Below the pieces are notes generated by a model that made no database searches, was not told where the DNA came from, and was given only the letters and a program-made list of their open reading frames with translations. 64,000 nucleotides of DNA, taken from assembly GCA_013127575.1 (NCBI GenBank), contig CP053418.1:186001-250000 (forward strand), read 5' to 3'. Source of the stretch: Ramlibacter terrae. GTDB lineage: Bacteria; Pseudomonadota; Gammaproteobacteria; Burkholderiales; Burkholderiaceae_C. Of this stretch, positions 29,730 through 38,660 are shown in pieces. Each line of letters begins with the position of its first letter. Position 1 is the stretch's first letter. Both the position numbers and the translations under genes were made by a program.

Positions 29730-30097
29730 CGCCTCGCCGCTCGCGCAGCTCAATGCGTACATCCGCGAGCGCGTCGCCGCGCGCACGCCGCCGCTGTTGC
29801 CCGGCGAGACGGCGGACGACGGCGAGCTGCCGTCGGTGCGGCGCTTCCGCCGCGCCGGACGCGCGTGCGCACGCAGGACCGGTGGCCGAGGCCGTGGCGC
29901 GCAGGCCGGCGCAGGCGGGTCCGCTGAACTCGCATGTGCTGGTGCTGCAGACGCTGGGGATGATGCGCGAGCTCTCGCCCGATTACCTCCGGCGTTTCAT
30001 CGAGCACGTCGAGACGCTGCAATGGCTGGAGCAGGCAGCGCCGCCCGCGCCCGCCGCGCCGCGGCCTGCCCGCAAGCGCGCCTCGGCCAAACGCTAG
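29722..30097 (+). CDS. DUF2894-family protein
   Basis: About 126 residues, last gene of the block, starting with GTG 8 bases inside the 3' end of the OmpA-like gene. It shows SPLAQLNAYIRERVA, GELPSVRRFRRAW, and the conserved NSHVLVLQTLGMMRELSPDYLRRFIEHVETL, all typical of DUF2894. There is no signal or membrane helix, so it is likely cytoplasmic and might contact the tail of the DUF802 protein. Two frame breaks (near 29853 and 29880) are repaired by CCWGG. Its TAG stop shares the CTAG with the stop of the convergent NUDIX gene. Confidence 0.85.
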
Positions 30098-30752
30098 CGC
30101 CGCGCGAACATCGGCTGGTCGTAGTGCGCCACGCGCAGTTCGCGGCCCGCGATGCAGACCTGCGCGAACTGGTAGAGCAGGGCCGCCGTCGGCGCGGCGA
30201 TCCGGTGTTGCCGACCGGCATGCGCAGGATTTCGCGGCCCGCGTCTTCCGAGGGGTCGAGCAGCGGCGCATCGGGGCGCAGGAATTCTTGCACCGGGATG
30301 CGATGCACGCTGGCGACTTCGCCGGGGTTGGGAACCAGCGCATCCGCCTTGCCGGCCCAGACGATCACCGGCGTGATGACGTAGCCGGAGCGGCTGGCGT
30401 AGTCGTCGAGCGTGCCGAGCACCGCGTCGGGGCCGAGCTGCAGGCCGACTTCCTCGTGCAGCTCGCGCAGCGCGGCCTGCTGCGGTGTTTCGCCGGGGTC
30501 GATCCGCCCGCCCGGCAGCGCCCACTGGCCGCCGTGGCTGGAGAGCGCGGCGGCGCGGCGCGTCAGCAGCAGCGCGGCGGCGTTGCTCCAGCTGGCCGGC
30601 GCGGGGATGCCGGAGATCGCCGCGCCATCGCCTTCCTCGACCAGCGCCAGCGCCACCGCGGCGGCGCGCTGCGTGCCCACGGCGAGCCTGCGCACCGTGA
30701 ACGCGGCGAGGCGGTCTTGCACCTGCGCGCGCAGCGTCGTGTCCAGTACCAT
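30094..30752 (-). CDS. NUDIX hydrolase (CoA pyrophosphatase-like)
   Basis: Cytoplasmic NUDIX enzyme of about 220 residues. The NUDIX box is complete: GGRIDPGETPQQAALRELHE continuing into EVGL. The preceding ALLLTRRAAALSSHGGQWALP and the following VLGTLDDYASRSGYVITPVI, with long central PAPASW region, fit the CoA diphosphatase (NudL) group. One frame break near 30207 is repaired by CCWGG. It is convergent with the DUF2894 gene and divergent from the small gene at 30789. Confidence 0.9.
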
Positions 30753-30788
30753 CCGGGCATTCTGGCAGGCAGCGGCGGGGGCTTGGCG

Positions 30789-31271
30789 ATGATCGTGGTG
30801 TTCTGGTTGGAGCATGGGGCCGATGCGGCGACCCCGCACGCGCAGAGCTTCGCGCCGGATGCGCTTTCGCAAGGGCTGAAGTTCGCCGAGGAACTGCGCG
30901 CCCGGCGCAAGGCGGGGGAGCCGATCAGCCACGTGGCGATCCAGTCCGAACTGCCGCAAAGCGTGGGCGGGGCCGGGGTCGCCGATCCGGCCGCCGATTA
31001 CGCGCACTACAAGCGGCGCATCGATCCGGCGATCCGGCGATCCCGCTGGGCCGGCCGTCCGGTCCGCCGCTGGGCGACGGCTGACCTTGGTCTTCCTCCC
31101 TCTCCCTTTGGGAGAGGGCGGGGTGAGGGCAGGCGGCGCTTGAGAAGCCCGGAAGCAACGAGCGCCGCTGTGCCCTCACCCCAACCCTCTCCCAGAGGGA
31201 GAGGGAGCAAATACCGGCAAACGGCATCATACTGGTCTTCCTTCCTCTCCCTCTGGGAGAGGGCGGGGTGA
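30789..31271 (+). CDS. small protein of unknown function running into the repeat array
   Basis: The first ~95 residues look like a genuine soluble protein (MIVVFWLEHGADAATPHAQS, FAEELRARRKAGEPISHVAI, ADYAHYKRRIDPAIRR), which I cannot assign to a family. The remaining ~65 residues are translated from the tandem repeat array (PPSPFGRG, PSPQPSPRGRG type peptides) and are unlikely to be functional. The original stop codon was probably lost or displaced when the repeat arrived. It is divergent from the NUDIX gene. Confidence 0.55.
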   Translation: MIVVFWLEHGADAATPHAQSFAPDALSQGLKFAEELRARRKAGEPISHVAIQSELPQSVGGAGVADPAADYAHYKRRIDPAIRRSRWAGRPVRRWATADLGLPPSPFGRGRGEGRRRLRSPEATSAAVPSPQPSPRGRGSKYRQTASYWSSFLSLWERAG

Positions 31272-31928
31272 GGGCATGCGGCGCTTGAGAAGCCCGGAAG
31301 CAACGAACGCCGCTGTGCCCTCACCCCAACCCTCTCCCAGAGGGAGAGGGGGCAAATACCCGCAACGGCATGGACTGGTCTTCCTCCCTCTCCCTCTGGG
31401 AGAGGGAGGGGTGAGGGCAGGCGGCGCTTGAGAAGCCCGGAAGCAACGAACGCCGCTGTGCCCTCACCCCAACCCTCTCCCAGAGGGAGAGGGGGCAAAT
31501 ACCGGCAACGGCATCGACCTGGTCTTCCGCCCTCTCCCTTTGGGAGAGGGCGGGGTGAGGGCATGCGGCGCTCGAAAAGCCGGGAAGCAACGAACGCCGC
31601 TGTGCCCTCACCCCAACCCTCTCCCCGAGGGAGAGGGGGCAAATACCGGCAAACGGCATCGCCCTGGTCTTCCTCCCTCTCCCTCTGGGAGAGGGCGGGG
31701 TGAGGGCAGGCGGCGCTCGAAAAGCCCGGAAGCAACGAACGCCGCTGTGCCCTCACCCCAACCGTCTCCCAGAGGGAGAGGGGGCAAATACCGGCAACGG
31801 CATCGACTGGTCTTCCTCCCTCTCCCTCTGGGAGAGGGCGGGGTGAGGGCAGGCGGCGCTTGAGAAGCCCGGAAGCAACGAACGCCGCTGTGCCCTCACC
31901 CCATCCCTCTCCCAGAGGGAGAGGGAGG
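31088..31928. repeat. six tandem copies of a ~144-bp palindromic repeat
   Basis: Copies begin at 31088, 31233, 31376, 31520, 31665 and 31808, with periods of 143-145 bases. Each copy has two palindromic arms, CCCTCTCCCTCTGGGAGAGGG and ACCCTCTCCCAGAGGGAGAGG, separated by a conserved core (GCGGCGCTTGAGAAGCCCGG followed by AAGCAACGAACGCCGCTGTG). Copies differ at about 5-10 positions each. The arms face each other, so the single-stranded unit can form a large cruciform. No gene of its own is visible; the open frames inside are low-complexity Pro/Gly/Arg/Ser peptides. It fills the junction between two convergent genes. Confidence 0.95.
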
Positions 31929-32892
31929 GAGCGGGAACCTCCAGCGCCAGCGCCGCCAGCCGCAGCGCGCCTTCCAGCTGCGCGCGCCCGCGATGAACAG
32001 GTTCATGTGGCAGAACACCGCGTCGGACACGCCGGTCACCGCGGACAGCTGGTCGTCGCGCAGGCCGGCCCATGCGGCCGGCAGGTCCATGCGCGAAGCG
32101 AAGGAGCCGGTGGCGGCCGGCACCGTGCGCAGCTGGTACTGCGCGCGCAACGATTCGGGGTAGACGACCAGCAGCACATCCGGCATCTCGTCGACGACCA
32201 CGCGCGTCCACGGCATGCCGCCTTCGCGCAGCAGCAGCACGCGCCCCTGCAGCGGACGTTCGGCGCGACGCACGTCGTCCGCGGCCACGGCACGGCCGAT
32301 GGCGCGCAGCACGAAGCGCTGCAGGGCGCGGCGCACCACCGCCATCGCTTCGTGGAAGCGCTCCAGCTGCAAGGCCGCGAGCGCGGGCGCATCCAGTTCG
32401 CGCTCCTCCAGCCAGCTCGTGTTCAGCAGCGACACTGGCTCGACAAGCCGAAGATCCCCGGCGCGACGTCGGCCGCGCCGTTGTCGACGAGGTCGATGTA
32501 GCGCACCAGCGTCGCGTCGAGGTCGCCGGCGATCTTCGCCACCAGCGTGTCGTCCAGCCGATGCCCCAGCGATTGCGCAAGCTGCTGCACGTAGGCATGG
32601 CCGTGTTCCGCCCACACCAGCCCGGCGCCCGCATAAGCCTCGGCGCGGACCACCTGCCCATCGGCGTCGAGCCGCGTGCGGGCGCCGGTGAAGCCGCGCT
32701 GGTGGTGGTCGAAGCGGCCGGCCGCGGGGTCCCAGTGCCGCCGACGTCCACCACGAAGTCGGCCGCGTCGATGCGTGCGGCGTCGCGCGTGCGGATGACC
32801 TCGTGGTCGGGAAACACGGCAGCAAGCACGGCCACGCCGAACACGTCGTCGGCGTGGAAAGTTCCGTCGTGGGTGGCAATCCGTTGCGTCAT
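31753..32892 (-). CDS. MYG1-family DHH-type nuclease/hydrolase
   Basis: Member of the MYG1 (UPF0160) family, which carries DHH-phosphoesterase motifs; the eukaryotic protein is an exonuclease. Visible are IATHDGTFHADDVFG at the N-terminus, the FVVDVGG block followed by RFDHHQRGF (the DHH motif), LVWAEHGHAYVQQL, DLVDNGAADVAPGIFGLSS and FIAGARSLEGALRLA near the natural end. Breaks near 32737, 32435 and 31990 are repaired by CCWGG. The normal C-terminus should be near 31925; as written the frame continues through one repeat copy to 31753, adding about 58 residues of repeat-derived peptide. Confidence 0.88.
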   Translation of the reverse strand: MTQRIATHDGTFHADDVFGVAVLAAVFPDHEVIRTRDAARIDAADFVVDVGGTGTPRPAASTTTSAASPAPARGSTPMGRWSAPRLMRAPGWCGRNTAMPTCSSLRNRWGIGWTTRWWRRSPATSTRRWCATSTSSTTARPTSRRGSSACRASVAAEHELAGGARTGCARARGLAAGALPRSDGGGAPRPAALRAARHRPCRGRGRRASRRTSAAGARAAAARRRHAVDARGRRRDAGCAAGRLPRIVARAVPAAHGAGRHRLLRFAHGPAGRMGRPARRPAVRGDRRVRRGVLPHEPVHRGRAQLEGALRLAALALEVPAPSLSLWERDGVRAQRRSLLPGFSSAACPHPALSQREREEDQSMPLPVFAPSPSGRRLG

Positions 32893-32946
32893 GGACCCGC
32901 AGCCTACTCCCCCCGGCGCGCGCATCCGCTGCAAGAATGGCGTGGC

Positions 32947-34418
32947 ATGCCTACGACCTCCCGCCGCGCCGCGCCGCGCGACCTCACCGGGGCCCGATCG
33001 CCACCACGCTGATCGCCTTCGCATTGCCGGTGCTCGGCTCCAACGTGCTGCAGTCGCTCAACGGCTCGGTCAACGCGATCTGGATCGGCAACCTGCTCGG
33101 CGAAGCCGCGCTCACCGCCACCTCCAACGCGAACCTCGTGCTGTTCCTGCTGCTGGGCGCCGTGTTCGGCTTCTCGATGGCGGCCACCATTCTGGTCGGC
33201 CAGGCTTTCGGCGCGCGCGACGTCGGCCGCGCCAAGTGCGTGGTCGGCACCGGCGCGACCTTCTTCCTCGTGGTGTCGGCGCTGCTGGCGGCAGCCGGCT
33301 GGGTGCTCACGCCCGCGATCCTCCGCTTGCTCGGCACGCCGCCCGATGCGTTCCAGCACGCCGTGGACTACCTGCGCGTGATCTTCTGGCGGTGCCGGTG
33401 ATGAACGCCTTCGCCTTCGCCATGGCCGTGCTGCGCGGCGCCGGCGATTCGCGCACGCCGTTCTACTTCATGGGCCTGTCGGTCGGGCTCGACATCGCGC
33501 TCAACCCGCTGCTGATCCTCGGCGTCGGGCCGCTGCCGGCGATGGGCATCGCGGGGTCGGCGGCGTCGACGCTGATCGGGCAGGGCGTGAGCTTCTCGCT
33601 GCTGCTGGCGCTGCTCTATCGCCGGCGCCATCCGCTGCTGCCCGGGCGCGGCGAGCTGCACCATTACCGGCCACGGCCGCAACTGCTGCGCGCCATCGTC
33701 ACCAAGGGCGTGCCGATGGGCCTGCAGATGATCGTGATCTCGTCGGCCGCGCTGGTGATGATGGGCCTGGTCAACGACTTCGGCGTGCAGACCGCCGCGG
33801 CCTACGGCGTGGCGGCGCAGCTGTGGACCTACGTGCAGATGCCGGCGCTGGCCACCGGCGCGGCCGTCTCCTCCATGGCCGCGCAGAACGTCGGCGCCGG
33901 ACGCTGGGACCGCGTCGGCAGGATCGCGGCCGCCGGCGTCGCGTTCAACCTCGTGCTCACCGGCAGCCTCGTCGTGCTGCTCTACGGCCGACCGCTTTGC
34001 GCTCGGGCTGTTCCTGCCCGGCGACAGCGGCGCCATCGACATTGCCGTGCACATCAACAACGTGGGCAGCTGGTCGTTCGTGCTGTTCGGGGTCACCATC
34101 GTGCTGTTCGGCGTGGTGCGCGCCACCGGCGCCGTGACGCCGCCGTTGATCATCCTGTTCGTGGCGATGCTGGTGGTGCGCGTGCCGTTCGCCTGGGCGT
34201 TCCGCGACGCGATGGGCGCCGACGCGGTCTGGTGGAGCTTCCCGCTCGGCGCGGCGGTGTCGGCGGTGCTGGCCCTGCTGTACTACCGCTTCGGCGGCTG
34301 GCGCAAGGCGCGCATCGCGCCGCCCGCCCCCGCCGGTGGCGCGGCTGCCGACACCGGCGTCGCGACCCCGGCCATGGACGGCGAGGCGGCGGCCGAAGTG
34401 CCGGTATCGGCCCGGTGA
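32947..34418 (+). CDS. MATE-family efflux transporter
   Basis: Multidrug and toxic-compound extrusion pump with about twelve helices, about 490 residues after repair. Segments: FALPVLGSNVLQSLNGSVNA, TILVGQAFGARDVGRAKCVVG, GAGDSRTPFYFMGLSVGLDI, MGLQMIVISSAALVMMG and ATGAAVSSMAAQNVGAGRWDR. Frame breaks near 32990, 33391 and 33988 repair to CCWGG. An alternative ATG at 32937 would join the second frame without repair but gives an atypical N-terminus (MAWHAYDLPP), whereas repair gives APRDLTRGPIATTL, which is typical. The stop overlaps the start of the hydrolase gene. Confidence 0.9.
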
Positions 34419-35209
34419 TGGCGCAGGTGATCGACGTCGACGGCGTGGCCGTGCAGGTGGAAGGCAGCGGCGGCGAAACGCTGCTCATGCTCCACGGCTG
34501 GCCCGACACGCAGGCGCTGTGGGACGGCACCGTCGCCGCGCTGCGCGACCGTTTCCGCTGCTGCCGCTTCACGCTGCCCGGCTTCGGGGGGGCGGCGGCG
34601 CGCGCACGCAGCCGAGCCTCGACGAGATCACGCGTTTGCTGCTGCGCGTGACGGATGCGGTGAGTCCCGGCGGCCAGGTCACGCTGGTGTTGCACGATTG
34701 GGGCGCCATCTTCGGCTACCAGTTCTGCATGCGCCATCCCGGGCGCGTGCGCCGCATCGTCGGCGTCGACATCGGCGACACCGATTCGCTGCCGAAGGCG
34801 CTGACCTTGCCGCAGCTCGCCGGGGTGGCCGGCTACCAGCTGTGGCTCGCCCTCGCGTGGAAGGTCGGCGGCGGCCTCGGCGACCGCATGACGCGGTGGA
34901 TGGCGCGCACCGTGCGGGCGCCGGCCGATCCCTGCACGGTCGGGTGGCAAATGAACTGGCCGTACCACCTCCCGGTTCGGCGGGCGCCGGTCGCTGCGGC
35001 ACACCGCCGTGCCGTTCCGGCCCGCAGTGCCCATGCTGTTCATTCACGGCCGCCGCAAGCCTTTTCCCTTCCACTCCGCCGCTTGGGCCGAGGCGCTGGC
35101 GCGGCAACCCGGCTGCCGGGTCGAAGCGTTCGACACCGGCCACTGGGTCATGGTGGGCGCGCCGGAACGCTTCCACGCGGTGGTGCGCGACTGGTTGCTG
35201 GCGCCGTAA
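34418..35209 (+). CDS. alpha/beta hydrolase
   Basis: Alpha/beta-hydrolase fold protein, about 264 residues, ATG overlapping the MATE stop (TGATG). The oxyanion motif LHGWPDTQALWDG and the nucleophile elbow VLHDWGAIFG show an aspartate nucleophile (HDWG), as in epoxide hydrolases and haloalkane dehalogenases, not a serine. The C-terminal FDTGHWVMVGAPERF gives the catalytic histidine. Frame breaks near 34590 and 34975. An epoxide or haloalkane hydrolase activity is plausible, but many proteins of this subgroup have no known substrate. Confidence 0.87.
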
Positions 35210-35263
35210 GGCTTTCGGCATCCACCGACACGCCGGCCGCCACAACTTGGCACACTGGGGCCG

Positions 35264-36760
35264 ATGGCTTCCGCTCCCTTCCGCTTCGACAACAGCTGGT
35301 CCCGCGAACTGCAGGGCTTCCACGTGCCGTGGCAGCCCGCCAAGGTCGCGGCGCCGCGGCTCGTGTTCTTCAACCGCGCGCTGGCCGAAGAGCTCGGCCT
35401 CGACGCGGGCGCTTTCGAAGGCGAGGCGGGCGCTGCGCTGTTCGGCGGCAACGCCGTTCCCGAAGGCGCGGAGCCGCTGGCGCAGGCCTACGCGGGCCAC
35501 CAGTTCGGCGGCTTCTCGCCGCAGCTCGGCGACGGTCGGCAGGTGCTGCTGGGCGAGGTGCTCGACGTGCAGGGACGGCGCCGCGACATCGCCTTCAAGG
35601 GTTCGGGCCGCACGCCGTTCTCGCGCGGCGGCGACGGCAAGGCCGCGCTCGGCCCGATGCTGCGCGAGGTGCTCATCGGCGAGGCGATGCATGCCCCGGG
35701 CATTCCAACCACGCGCGCGCTGGCCGTTGCCGCTACCGGTGAGCCGGTGCGGCGCGAGAAGGTGTTGCCGGGCGCCGTGCTGACGCGCGTCGCCGCGAGC
35801 CACCTGCGCGTCGGCACCTTCCAGTTCTATGCGGCGCGGCAGGAGCGCGAGAAGCTGGAGCAGCTTGCCGACTACACCATCGCGCGGCACGACCCCGACC
35901 TCGCGGGCACCGAAGGCCGCTGGCTCGCGCTGCTGCGGCGCGTGACGGAACGGCAGGCCGCGCTGATCGCGCAGTGGATGAACGTCGGCTTCATCCACGG
36001 CGTGATGAACACCGACAACATGACGATCTCGGGCGAGACGATCGACTACGGCCCCTGCGCCTTCATGGAGGCGTACGACCCGCAGGCGGTCTTCAGCTCG
36101 ATCGACCACGGCGGCCGCTATGCCTATGGCAACCAGCCCGTGATCGCGCAGTGGAACCTCGCGCGGCTGGCCGAAACGCTGCTGCCGCTGATGGTCGGCG
36201 ACGGCGGCGACGAGGCCGCGAACCGGGCAGTGGCCGAAGCCACGGCGGTGCTCGAGTCGTTCACCACGCTGTTCGAAGAGGCCCTGCTGCGCGGCCAGCG
36301 CGCCAAGCTCGGCCTGCAGGCCGCGCACGGCGACGACGCGGCGCTGGTGAAGGACTGGCTGGCCTTGCTCGAAACGCAGGGCGTCGACTTCACGCTGGCC
36401 TGGCGCCGGCTGGCCGACGCGGCCGCGGGCGATGCGTCCTCGCTCGAAGCGCTGTTCGCCGACCCTGCGCCGCTGGGCGCCTGGCTGGCCCGTTGGCAGG
36501 CGCGCTGCGCGAGCGACACGGCCTCGTCGGCCGACGAACGTGCCGCGCGCATGCGCCGCGCCAGCCCCCGGATCATCCCGCGCAACCACCGCGTCGAAGA
36601 GGCGCTGGAGGCGGCATCCGACCGCGGCGACTTCGGGCCGTTCGAGAAGCTGCTCGATGCGGTGCGGGCGCCGTACGAGGAGAAGCCCGCGAACGCGCCC
36701 TATGCCGAACCGGCGCCCGCGGCGGTCACCGCCTGCTACCAGACCTTCTGCGGCACCTGA
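35264..36760 (+). CDS. selO: protein adenylyltransferase SelO (YdiU)
   Basis: Pseudokinase-fold enzyme (498 residues) that transfers AMP to protein Ser, Thr or Tyr residues and is linked to oxidative stress. Characteristic segments: AYAGHQFGGFSPQLGDGR, LKG-like region IAFKGSGRTPFSRGGDGKAA, RVGTFQFYAAR, NVGFIHGVMNTDNMTISGET with the catalytic Asp region and IDYGPCAFMEAYDP. This is one of the few long genes in the window with an intact frame. A monocistronic unit is likely: it starts 54 bases after the hydrolase. Confidence 0.96.
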   Translation: MASAPFRFDNSWSRELQGFHVPWQPAKVAAPRLVFFNRALAEELGLDAGAFEGEAGAALFGGNAVPEGAEPLAQAYAGHQFGGFSPQLGDGRQVLLGEVLDVQGRRRDIAFKGSGRTPFSRGGDGKAALGPMLREVLIGEAMHAPGIPTTRALAVAATGEPVRREKVLPGAVLTRVAASHLRVGTFQFYAARQEREKLEQLADYTIARHDPDLAGTEGRWLALLRRVTERQAALIAQWMNVGFIHGVMNTDNMTISGETIDYGPCAFMEAYDPQAVFSSIDHGGRYAYGNQPVIAQWNLARLAETLLPLMVGDGGDEAANRAVAEATAVLESFTTLFEEALLRGQRAKLGLQAAHGDDAALVKDWLALLETQGVDFTLAWRRLADAAAGDASSLEALFADPAPLGAWLARWQARCASDTASSADERAARMRRASPRIIPRNHRVEEALEAASDRGDFGPFEKLLDAVRAPYEEKPANAPYAEPAPAAVTACYQTFCGT

Positions 36761-36811
36761 GCCGGCGGTGCAACGACAATACGGGGATCGCTTCACGCAT
36801 GGAACACCGCC

Positions 36812-37039
36812 TTGGCACCCCGCTCTCCCCGGCCTGACAAGGTCATCGCGCTGCTGCGCGCCGGCAATCCGGCGGGCGCCATCGCGCAGATCAAGGTCGC
36901 GCCCGGCGTGCGCGAACTGAAGGCCTTGGAAAAGGCCTTGGCCGCGGCGCAGCTCGCCGGCAAGTGGCGCGACGTGGACGTCGCCATTACCGAAAGCCTG
37001 CAGGCCCTGTCGGCGCCGCGCCTGCACCGCTCGCCATGA
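36812..37039 (+). CDS. small basic protein of unknown function
   Basis: A 75-residue helical protein (RPDKVIALLRAGNPAGAIAQ, LKALEKALAAAQLAGKWRD) that starts at a TTG and ends with an ATGA overlap on the helicase start. The overlap and the even helical character suggest a real, coupled gene. I do not recognise a family, and no strong ribosome binding site is visible, so the exact start is uncertain. A role linked to the helicase is only a guess from context. Confidence 0.45.
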   Translation: MAPRSPRPDKVIALLRAGNPAGAIAQIKVAPGVRELKALEKALAAAQLAGKWRDVDVAITESLQALSAPRLHRSP

Positions 37040-38281
37040 GCGCCGTCACCTTCGCTTCGCTCGGCCTGTCGGCCGACCTGCTGCGCGCCTGCCGGGACGT
37101 CGGCTTCACGGAACCGACGCCGATCCGGTCGAGGCCATTCCCCCGCTGCTGCAGGGCCGCGACCTGCAAGGGCTGGCGCCCACCGGCTCCGGCAAGAGAC
37201 GGCCGCCTTTCGCGCTGCCGCTGCTGCAGCGCGCGGCCGGCGGGCGGCAACATGCCTCGCGCCGCGTGCGCGTGCTGGTGCTCGTGCCCACGCGCGAACT
37301 CGCCGCGCAGGTGGGGGAAGTGTTCCGCCGCCTCGGCATGGCCACCGCGCACCCGCCGAAGGTGGCGGTGCTGTACGGCGGCGTTTCCGTCAATCCGCAG
37401 ATGATGGGCCTGCGCGGCGGCGCCGACGTCGTGGTGGCCACGCCGGGCCGCCTGCTGGACCTGATGGAGCGCAACGCCTTGCGGCTCGACGCCGTCGAGG
37501 CGCTGGTGCTCGACGAAGCCGATCGGCTGCTCGACCGGGCTTCACCGCCGAGCGCGAACGCGTGCTGGCGGCGCTGCCCGCGCAGCGGCAGAACCTGCTG
37601 TTCTCCGCGACCTTCCCGCCGCAGGTGCAGGCGTTGGCCGAAAGCCTGCTGCGCGAACCGGCGCGCATCGAGGCCGCATCGCAGGCCGCCGCCGAACCGG
37701 CCATCGTGCAGCGCGTGGTCGAGGTCGACACCGCTCGCCGCACCGAGCTGCTGCGCCACCTGGTGCAGGAGGGCGGCTGGCGCCGCGTGCTGGTGTTCGT
37801 GGCCACGCGCCACGCCACCGAGCACGTGGCCCGCAAGCTGCACGACCGCGGCATCTACGCCGCGCCGCTGCACGGCGAGCTCAGCCAGTCGCGCCGCACC
37901 GAGGTGCTGGCGCTGTTCAAGGAAGGCCGCTACGACCTGCTGGTCACCACCGACCGGCCGCGCGCGGCATCGACGTGCCGGGGCTGGAGGTGGTCGTCAA
38001 CTACGACCTGCCGCGTTCGCCCGCCGATTACGTCCACCGCATCGGCCGCACCGGCCGCGCCGGCGCCGCCGGCATGGCCGTCAGCTTCGTGACGGCCGCC
38101 ACCGAAGCACACTTTCGGCTGATCGAGAAGCGCCAGCACCTGGTGCTGCCGCGCGAGCAGGTGGAGGGCTTCGAACCCGTGGAACCCGCCCGGAGGCGGC
38201 CGCGCCGGGCACCGGGGGCATCAAGGGCAAGCGGCCGAGCAAGAAGGACAAGCTGCGCGCCGCCGCCGCCAAGGACGTTTG
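37036..38281 (+). CDS. DEAD-box RNA helicase
   Basis: ATP-dependent RNA helicase of the RhlE-like group, about 416 residues. Q motif [17 protein letters not shown], motif I LAPTGSGK, motif Ia VPTRELAAQ, motif [12 protein letters not shown], motif III FSATFPP, motif [14 protein letters not shown] and motif [12 protein letters not shown] are all visible. A basic tail ([21 protein letters not shown]) may bind RNA. Frame breaks near 37125, 37545, 37958 and 38192 repair to CCWGG; the region just after motif I (37195-37211) also reads abnormally ([12 protein letters not shown] instead of the expected GKTAAFALPLL). Confidence 0.93.
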
Positions 38282-38353
38282 AGCCCGCTGTCAAGCGCGG
38301 CATCGCACCGTGGGGGCTTGCAAACGGATTCATCGTTTGCGTCGGCAATCCGC

Positions 38354-38360
38354 GACAATC
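38354..38360 (+). promoter_or_regulatory. GACAATC box before small gene
   Basis: GACAATC lies five bases before the ATG at 38366 inside the inverted pair CCGCGACAATCGCGG. This is the third occurrence of the box at the same distance from a start codon in the window, which supports a near-leaderless promoter type. Confidence 0.4.
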
Positions 38361-38365
38361 GCGGC

Positions 38366-38584
38366 ATGGCATTGAAAGACAGAGCCGACGCAGCGGCCGA
38401 CAACGAAATCGAAGTCCTGATCGAGGACCGCGAAGAACTGACCCCCAAGGAACTGGTGCAGGAGAAGAAGGCCAAGCTCGACGAGCTCCAGCGCCTGACC
38501 CGGATGCAGCACACGCCCGAACAGCTGGTCGAGCGCATCCCCGTGTCCGTGTTCGCCATGGGCAAGCTGGCTTCGGCCGCCTGA
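38366..38584 (+). CDS. small acidic helical protein, unknown function
   Basis: 72 residues, charged and helical ([40 protein letters not shown]) with a short hydrophobic end ([15 protein letters not shown]). The frame is intact and base composition matches the neighbours. No family is recognised. The start is fixed by the only in-frame ATG and by the GACAATC box upstream. It stands between the helicase and the MFS gene. Confidence 0.65.
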   Translation: MALKDRADAAADNEIEVLIEDREELTPKELVQEKKAKLDELQRLTRMQHTPEQLVERIPVSVFAMGKLASAA

Positions 38585-38660
38585 TCCAGCCCGCCGGCCG
38601 GCGCCATGAGGTGTCCGGAAACGGCGAAGGCGGTCCAGCCGGAATGGGCATGATGCGCCC

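Noticed and set aside
26934..30097. A canonical Zorya defence system
   Set aside because: The MotA/MotB-like pair fits the general design, but no ZorC, ZorD or ZorE-type gene is present; the partners are DUF3348 and DUF2894.
31007..31863. Open frames of 90-250 codons on both strands inside the repeats
   Set aside because: They are translations of the palindromes (Pro/Ser/Gly/Arg-rich peptides repeating every 48 residues) and exist on both strands at once, so they are not genes.
31088..31928. CRISPR array
   Set aside because: The repeated unit is ~144 bases with no unique spacers between short repeats; the whole period is conserved, and no cas genes are present.
32937..33401. Alternative MATE start at 32937 giving a continuous frame
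   Set aside because: It yields an N-terminus unlike the family (MAWHAYDLPPRRAARPH), whereas repairing a CCAGG near 32990 from the ATG at 32947 gives a typical DLTRGPIATTL start.
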